DNA of 18,769 nucleotides from Myxococcota bacterium (GTDB lineage Bacteria > Myxococcota_A > UBA9160 > PR03), in NCBI GenBank assembly GCA_030066475.1, contig JASJBO010000074.1:1-18769 (forward strand), read 5' to 3'. The translations under genes and the position numbers were made by a program. Below the pieces are notes generated by a model. The model was given only the letters and a program-made list of their open reading frames with translations, searched no databases and was not told the origin of the DNA. Within the stretch, counting starts at the first letter, position 1. Each line of letters opens with the position of its first letter. Of this stretch, positions 14,565 to 18,769 are shown piece by piece.

Positions 14565-14705
14565 ATGCGATGTTACCCATCCGGCTCCCGAAGCGTCATG
14601 CTGGCGATGGGCTGGTTCGCGGTGGGGCTCTCGACCGGCTGGTCGATCCGCGGCGATCGCGAGGACGCCCGCGGAGTGACCGCGAGCCCCGTGGAGGCCG
14701 GGTAG
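14565..14705 (+). CDS. Possible 46-residue small membrane protein
   Basis: This short open frame lies in the 230-bp gap between the porin and CHRD genes, on the opposite strand. It has an ATG with GGAGG 8 bases upstream and encodes one hydrophobic stretch, VMLAMGWFAVGLSTGW, followed by a charged, polar tail ending SPVEAG. Nothing else supports it. It could be a chance frame in GC-rich DNA over the porin promoter region, and no homologue is recognised. Confidence 0.25.
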   Translation: MRCYPSGSRSVMLAMGWFAVGLSTGWSIRGDREDARGVTASPVEAG

Positions 14706-14726
14706 GAGGCCCGGGGGAGCCGGCCC

Positions 14727-16199
14727 CTATTCCCCCGCGCTTCGCGGCCGGCGCCGCGCGCGGCGCCGACCGAGTGCCGCGAGGCCGACGAGCGCCGCGC
14801 CCGGACCGTGGAGCGGCTCGGGCACGAGCCGCAGGTTGCCGCGGATCTCGCCGGTCGGGTCGACGGTGGTGTGCACGTTGACGTAGCCGCGCTCCTCCAG
14901 GTAGCAGGGCAGCGCGTCCAGCTCGGTGCAGGCCACGGCGCCGAGCGCCAGCGGCACGCTCAGGCTCGTGGTGTCGCTCGTGCGGTCGAGCCCGGCGTCG
15001 AGGATCTCCTGCACGGCGTCGAAGATCTCGAACAGGTGGGCCGGCGTGCTCTCCTCCGGCCCCGCCGGGCCGTGCACGTGGAGCTTGGTCAGGTCGCCCT
15101 CGAGCCCGTCCCAGGAGATCTCGTAGGACATCGTCTCGGTGAATGCGTCGTACTCGAACAGGCCGTGGCCAGAGGCGGGGCTGTTCGTGGAGCCGTCGGG
15201 CTCGTTGCCGTTCTTCACCTGATCCTCGCTGATCGGAAACTCCCAGACGTAGGGGTGCGGGATCAGCACCGCGTTGCCGCGAATCTCGCCGGTGGGGTCG
15301 ACCTGCGAGTGCACGTTGACGTAGGCGCGCTCCTCCAGCAGGCACGGCAGCGGCTTGGTGGCGCTGCACTCCGTGTCGAGCACATCGATTGGGAAGCTGC
15401 CCTCGACGTCGTCGTTGCGGGGATCCAGCATCGCGTCGAGGATCTCCTGCACGGAGTCGAAGATCTCGAACAGATGGAGCGGGTTGCTCTCGTCGGGGCC
15501 CGCCGGGCCGTGGACGTGGAGCTTGGTCAGGTCGCCCTCGAGGTCGCGCCAGCCGATCCGGTAGTGGAGCTGGCCGGCGGCCACGTCGACCCGCAGGGTG
15601 TTGTCGCCGCTGCCGGGGCTGTTGGTGGAGCCGTCGGGCTCGTCGCCGTTCTTCACCTGGTCCTCGCTGCTCGCGAAGCGCCAGACCAGCAGCGGGGGCC
15701 CGGACACGAAGTGGCCGCGAATCTCGCCCGTCGGATCCGCGGTCGTCTCCACGCTGACGTAGGCGCGGTCCTCCAGATAGCAGGGGAACGGATCCATCTC
15801 CGAGCAGGTCGTGGCGGTGTCGTCCACCGGGAAGCTGGCGCTCCAGGAGTCGTTGCGGCGGTCGACGCCCGCCAGCTGGATCGCCAGCTCCGAGTCGAAG
15901 ATCGCGAGCAGCTGGCTCGAAGTGCTCTCGTCGGGACCCGCGGGCCCGTTCACGTACAGCCCGGTCAGGTCGCCCTGGAGCCCACTCCACGAGATCGTAT
16001 AGTGCATCGCCGAGGTGGCGGGGTCGTAGACGAAGTGCCCGAAGCCGGTGCCCGGGCTGTCGGTCGTGCCGCCCGGTCCGTCGCCGTTGCGGACCTGGCT
16101 CGCGTCGATCCGGAAGTCCCAGCGCTGCACCTGGGCCGCGGCCGGCGCGGCGACCGCGATCCCCAGCACGAGCGGGAGCCACTCGCGGAGCTTCACCAC
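14727..16199 (-). CDS. Exported protein with three CHRD domains and PEP-CTERM-like tail
   Basis: This 490-residue secreted protein has a signal peptide (residues 1-22, cleaved at APAAA-Q). Three tandem CHRD (chordin-like, PF07452) beta-domains follow at about 26-165, 171-311 and 317-458. Their Trp landmarks (W27, W173, W319) are spaced exactly 146 residues apart. Each domain has a GDLTKLHVHGPAG-type strand, a C-x7-C pair and an ending DPTGEIRG. Domains 2 and 3 keep histidines (H228/H230/H297 and H374/H376/H443), whereas domain 1 has Y82, N84 and E151 instead. The C-terminus VPEP, GAALVGLAAL, GRRRARRR resembles a PEP-CTERM sorting tail with an extra basic extension. The GTG at 16199 has GAGGAGG 8 bases upstream. 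CHRD function in bacteria is poorly known; a surface or extracellular-matrix role is inferred. Confidence 0.85.
   Translation of the reverse strand: MVKLREWLPLVLGIAVAAPAAAQVQRWDFRIDASQVRNGDGPGGTTDSPGTGFGHFVYDPATSAMHYTISWSGLQGDLTGLYVNGPAGPDESTSSQLLAIFDSELAIQLAGVDRRNDSWSASFPVDDTATTCSEMDPFPCYLEDRAYVSVETTADPTGEIRGHFVSGPPLLVWRFASSEDQVKNGDEPDGSTNSPGSGDNTLRVDVAAGQLHYRIGWRDLEGDLTKLHVHGPAGPDESNPLHLFEIFDSVQEILDAMLDPRNDDVEGSFPIDVLDTECSATKPLPCLLEERAYVNVHSQVDPTGEIRGNAVLIPHPYVWEFPISEDQVKNGNEPDGSTNSPASGHGLFEYDAFTETMSYEISWDGLEGDLTKLHVHGPAGPEESTPAHLFEIFDAVQEILDAGLDRTSDTTSLSVPLALGAVACTELDALPCYLEERGYVNVHTTVDPTGEIRGNLRLVPEPLHGPGAALVGLAALGRRRARRRPRSAGE
14826..16121 (-). repeat. Three tandem ~438-bp repeats encoding CHRD domains
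   Basis: Unit 1 spans about 15684-16121, unit 2 about 15246-15683 and unit 3 about 14826-15245, with a 438-bp period. Units 2 and 3 share long near-identical DNA, for example the segment encoding GDLTKLHVHGPAG near 15071 and 15509, exactly 438 bp apart. Unit 1 is more diverged. This points to internal duplication with a later second round. Confidence 0.8.
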
Positions 16200-16245
16200 C
16201 TCTCATGCCTCCTCACGACTCGGCGAAGACGGTAGCCCAGGCCGC

Positions 16246-16680
16246 CTACAGCACCTGGCGCTCGTGGTCGCGCCAGAAGGGCTCGCGCAGCAGCTTCTTC
16301 AGGATCTTGCCGGAGGCGTTGCGGGGGATCTCGTCCGCGAACGAGATCGAGCGTGGGATCTTGTAGCCGGCCAGGTGGTCGCGAGCCCACTCCATCAGGC
16401 CCGCCGCGTCGAGGCTCTCGTCCGCGCGCACCACGACCGCGTGGACGCTCTCGCCCCACTGCTCGGAGGGCACGCCGATCACGGCCACGTCGTTCACCTG
16501 CTCGTGGTGCTCGAGCGCCGCCTCGATCTCGGCGGGGTAGATGTTGACGCCGCCCGAGATGATCATGTCGTTCTTGCGGTCGCAGATGTAGTAGAAGCCC
16601 TCGGCATCGCGGTAGGCGATGTCGCCCACGGTGAGCCAGTCGCCGCGCCGGCTGCTCTCGTACTTCTCCTGGGCGTTGGG
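16246..16680 (-). pseudogene. C-terminal remnant of an acyl-CoA ligase (ANL/AMP-binding enzyme)
   Basis: About 144 residues match the C-terminal part of fatty-acyl/aryl-CoA synthetases. They begin NAQEKYESSRRGDWLTVGDI, pass through the hinge and A8 block DRKNDMIISGGVNIYPAEIE and end with the A10 block PRNASGKILKKLLR containing the catalytic Lys. The N-terminal 350-400 residues, with the P-loop and adenylate-binding motifs, are absent. Homology stops at about 16680, and the next gene, a plus-strand SDR, begins 64 bp further on. The missing part does not reappear to the right of that SDR. The frame stays open antisense through the SDR, so no stop marks the break, and no start codon with a ribosome site is evident. 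A deletion, rearrangement or assembly junction are all possible. Confidence 0.8.
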
Positions 16681-16743
16681 GGGCCTCCGGCCCGCGAGGC
16701 TAGCTCGCTGCGGTATGCTCCGTCCCTCTGCTCGGAGGTTTGG

Positions 16744-17502
16744 ATGTCCCTCGCAGGACGCGTGGCCCTGGTGACCGGAGGCGGCCGCGGGATCGGCCGC
16801 GCCATCGCGCTGGCGCTGGCCGAGGACGGCGCCGACGTCGCCGTCAACTACCGGCGCGACGAGGAGGCCGCCAAGGAGACGGTGGCCGCGGTCGAGGCGC
16901 TGGGCCGCCGCGCGGGCGCCTACCGCGCGTCGGTGGACCAGGCCGACGAGAACGCCGAGATGGTCGAGGCCGTGCTGCACGACTTCGGCCACGTCGGCAT
17001 CCTGGTGAACAACGCGGGCATCGCGAGCCGCGGCCAGAGCGTGAAGAACACCGAACCGGCCGAGCTCGAGCGCGTGATCCGCACCCACGCGCTCGGCCCC
17101 CACCAGCTCTGCCAGCTCGTGATCCCGAGCATGCGCCTCCAGCCGCGCGGCGACATCGTGATGATCTCGAGCGTCGCCACCCTCCACCACGCCGCGGGCG
17201 GCGCGCCCTACAACATGGGCAAGGCGGCCATGGAGTCCCTCGCGCTCACGCTCTCGAAGGAGGAGAAGCGGCACGGCATCCACGTCAACATCGTGGCGCC
17301 GGGCCTGGTCGAGACCGAGATGGGCCGGCGCCTGATGAAGGCCACCGCCGGCGTCGACGACCTGCGCCAGCTCGACGCTTCGATGCCCTTCGGCCGCGTC
17401 TGCCAGCCCGAGGACGTCGCCAACGCCGTGCGCTTCGTGGTCTCGGACCGCGCCAGCTACCTCACCGGCGAGAAGATCTGCGTGCACGGGGGCGGGCAGT
17501 AG
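16744..17502 (+). CDS. FabG-like short-chain dehydrogenase/reductase
   Basis: This is a classical SDR of 252 residues, closest in appearance to 3-oxoacyl-(ACP/CoA) reductases. Motifs are TGGGRGIG (11-18), NYRRDEEAA at the end of beta-2 (Arg pair, NADP-type), LVNNAG (87-92), ISS (Ser142/143), Y156-NMG-K160 and APGLVETEM. The usual active-site Asn of the N-S-Y-K tetrad (in N-x-x-G) appears as His115 in RTHALG. The ATG has GGAGG 5 bases upstream and an adjacent TATGCT (-10-like), so expression seems intact. The longer frame upstream crosses the ligase remnant antisense and is rejected. Its promoter starts almost at the break point of that remnant, so the gene may have arrived by the same rearrangement. 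The substrate is unknown. Confidence 0.93.
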   Translation: MSLAGRVALVTGGGRGIGRAIALALAEDGADVAVNYRRDEEAAKETVAAVEALGRRAGAYRASVDQADENAEMVEAVLHDFGHVGILVNNAGIASRGQSVKNTEPAELERVIRTHALGPHQLCQLVIPSMRLQPRGDIVMISSVATLHHAAGGAPYNMGKAAMESLALTLSKEEKRHGIHVNIVAPGLVETEMGRRLMKATAGVDDLRQLDASMPFGRVCQPEDVANAVRFVVSDRASYLTGEKICVHGGGQ

Positions 17503-17533
17503 ACTGGTTTCGTTGGCGACAACAAGGCTCCCT

Positions 17534-17567
17534 GATATTATCGATTTTCTCGTTTATCGATAATATC
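17534..17567. promoter_or_regulatory. AT-rich 12-10-12 inverted repeat upstream of the Fic gene
   Basis: Arms GATATTATCGAT and ATCGATAATATC are perfectly complementary around a 10-nt TTTCTCGTTT spacer, 29 bp before the Fic GTG. It is strikingly AT-rich for this window. Each arm contains an ATCGAT core, and the right arm holds a perfect TTATCGATAA palindrome; the two cores are centred 16 bp apart. It is probably a double operator, perhaps for the winged-helix part of the Fic protein. It could also fold as a hairpin at the end of the SDR transcript. Confidence 0.65.
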
Positions 17568-17595
17568 TGGCCACGATCTGGCTCGGGGGATTGCT

Positions 17596-18714
17596 GTGAC
17601 GGCCGAGAAGGGCCCCGCGGGAAATCCCAGACTCCCTCCGACCATCGAGTGGACACCCGGGCTCGTGTCGGCCCTGTCGGCCGCGGATCAGGCTGTCGGG
17701 CGACTCGCTGGCGAGGGCCGGCGGCTGCCGAACCCACACCTGCTGATCCGGCCGTTCCTGCGGCGCGAAGCCGTCCTCTCCAGCCGGATCGAAGGGACCC
17801 AGGCGACCCTCGGCGAGCTGCTGGCGGCGGAGGCAGGAGCGGGGGTCGCTCGCGGCCCCGCGGACCTCCGCGAGGTGGCGAACTACGTCGTGGCCCTCGA
17901 GTATGGCATCGAGCGCCTCGTCGAGCTCCCACTCTCGCTCCGCCTCGTCCGCGAGCTGCACGCCCGGCTGATGGATGGGGTGCGGGGCGGTGATGCGCAT
18001 CCGGGTGAGTTCCGACGCGTCCAGAACTGGGTGGGTCCACCCGGGTGCTCGATCGACGCGGCCAGCTTCGTTCCGCCGCCTCCGAACGAGCTGCCGCAGC
18101 GCCTGGCCGAGTGGGAGTCCTTCCTCCACGACCGGACGCTCCCCGCGCTCGTCCAGATCGCGGTGGCCCACCACGAGTTCGAGGACATCCATCCGTTCCT
18201 GGATGGGAACGGCCGCGTGGGAAGACTCCTGATCACGCTCTTCCTGGTGGAGCGCGACGTCCTGCCGACTCCCCTGCTCTACTCCAGCGCCTTCTTCGAG
18301 GCTACGCGCCCGGAGTACTACCGGCGTCTGCAAGCGGTTCGGGACGAGCGCGACTGGCAGGGGTGGCTGCTCTACTTCCTGCGCGGCGTGAACCACCAGG
18401 CCGTGGATGCCGCGCGACGTGCCGAGCGGATCAACGAGCTCTTGTCGGGGTGGCGCTCGGTGTCGGTGGACTCCGCGTCGCGAGCCGTTCCGATGCTGGT
18501 CGACCTGTTGGCCGAGAACCCCTACTGGACGGTGAAGCGAGCCGCGGAACGACTGGGCGTGGCCTACACGACCGCAAAGCGTGCGATCGAACGCCTCGTC
18601 GGGGCCGGCGTGATGCGACAGGTGGGCGATGCGAAGCGCGATCGACTCTACTGCGCCTCGGAGATCCTGGCGATCCTCGAGGAGCCGACTCGGTTCGACT
18701 CGGAAGCGGCCTGA
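17596..18714 (+). CDS. Fic-domain AMPylator with C-terminal winged helix (SoFic-like)
   Basis: This 372-residue Fic protein transfers AMP (or another nucleotide group) from ATP to hydroxyl side chains of target proteins. The N-terminal helix carries the inhibitory motif S62-x-x-x-E66-G67 (SSRIEGTQ), typical of class II Fic enzymes that self-inhibit. The core motif HPFLDGNGRVGR (199-210) is complete, with catalytic His199. The flap region GPPGCSIDAASFVPPPP precedes it. Residues about 298-355 form a winged-helix domain (WTVKRAAERLGVAYTTAKRA, then a wing). Length and order match Shewanella SoFic, also 372 residues. The GTG has GGGGGA 5 bases upstream. The gene follows the AT-rich inverted repeat, suggesting autoregulation. 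No separate antitoxin gene is adjacent, as expected for class II. Targets are unknown. Confidence 0.94.
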   Translation: MTAEKGPAGNPRLPPTIEWTPGLVSALSAADQAVGRLAGEGRRLPNPHLLIRPFLRREAVLSSRIEGTQATLGELLAAEAGAGVARGPADLREVANYVVALEYGIERLVELPLSLRLVRELHARLMDGVRGGDAHPGEFRRVQNWVGPPGCSIDAASFVPPPPNELPQRLAEWESFLHDRTLPALVQIAVAHHEFEDIHPFLDGNGRVGRLLITLFLVERDVLPTPLLYSSAFFEATRPEYYRRLQAVRDERDWQGWLLYFLRGVNHQAVDAARRAERINELLSGWRSVSVDSASRAVPMLVDLLAENPYWTVKRAAERLGVAYTTAKRAIERLVGAGVMRQVGDAKRDRLYCASEILAILEEPTRFDSEAA

Positions 18715-18756
18715 TCGACCGCAGGCTCCCCGACGCAGCAGGAACTTGGAGAGCCG

Positions 18757-18769
18757 ATGGCGGACCGGC
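18757..18769 (+). CDS. Start of a further gene (truncated by the window edge)
   Basis: An ATG preceded by TTGGAGAG, 5-6 bases upstream, opens a frame beginning MADR at the right edge. It lies 42 bp after the Fic stop, in the same direction. Only four codons are visible, so no product can be named. Confidence 0.45.

Noticed and set aside
14727..16199. CHRD tandem repeats considered as a possible CRISPR-like or mobile repeat array
   Set aside because: The 438-bp units are in frame, encode protein domains and have no spacers or terminal repeats.
16681..17487. Extended ligase frame continuing antisense through the SDR, as if a 413-residue protein
   Set aside because: Ligase homology stops at about 16680. 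The rest is the reverse complement of a well-formed SDR gene and has no ligase motifs.
17596..18769. Fic gene as half of a FicT/FicA toxin-antitoxin pair
   Set aside because: The inhibitory S-x-x-x-E-G helix is within the same protein and no small antitoxin frame lies upstream. The downstream frame is cut by the window edge and cannot be judged.

Overview
The window is 18.8 kb of very GC-rich bacterial DNA, densely coding on both strands, with many GTG starts and several overlapping start and stop codons. The gene content suggests an uncultured delta-proteobacterium-like soil or marine lineage (Myxococcota, Desulfobacterota or Binatota type). It combines class III CoA-transferases, FadE-type acyl-CoA dehydrogenase, a KshA-like Rieske oxygenase, an alginate-export-type porin and exported proteins with PEP-CTERM-like tails. 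This taxonomic placement is an inference from gene content only.

Layout. (a) 1-1071, minus: a partial lipoprotein sulfatase that runs off the left edge. (b) 1382-3658, plus: PaaI-type thioesterase, then a TetR regulator overlapping an alpha/beta-hydrolase by 4 bp. Two adjacent inverted repeats cover the TetR promoter. (c) 3668-6443, minus: an amidohydrolase-fold protein that has lost metal ligands, a Rieske oxygenase preceded by a perfect 9-3-9 operator-like palindrome, and a TIGR00027/LCM-type methyltransferase. (d) 6521-11350, minus: a tight four-gene operon of two class III CoA-transferases, an MFS carrier and an acyl-CoA dehydrogenase. Its genes are 2 bp apart or overlap. (e) 11468-13140, plus: a short-chain dehydrogenase diverging from that operon, then an exported protein with two PPC-like domains and a PEP-type tail. 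(f) 13147-16199, minus: an outer-membrane beta-barrel and an exported protein with three CHRD domains in exact 146-residue repeats. (g) 16246-18769: the C-terminal remnant of an acyl-CoA ligase, a FabG-like SDR, an AT-rich 34-bp inverted repeat, a Fic-domain AMPylator with a winged helix, and the first codons of another gene.

How the genes may work together. Regions b-e read as a catabolic module for a hydrophobic carboxylic acid, possibly steroid-, terpenoid- or aromatic-like. The MFS carrier and the beta-barrel would handle import. The CoA-transferase pair would make the CoA thioester. The acyl-CoA dehydrogenase and the SDRs would carry out oxidation, the Rieske enzyme hydroxylation, the alpha/beta-hydrolase bond cleavage and the thioesterase CoA release. 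The substrate cannot be read from the sequence. No tRNA, rRNA, CRISPR array, transposase or phage gene was seen. I did not recognise a wholly new system. The best leads are the unequal CoA-transferase pair, the ligand-poor amidohydrolase beside the Rieske enzyme, the CHRD triplet, the truncated ligase junction and three clear operator-like dyads.
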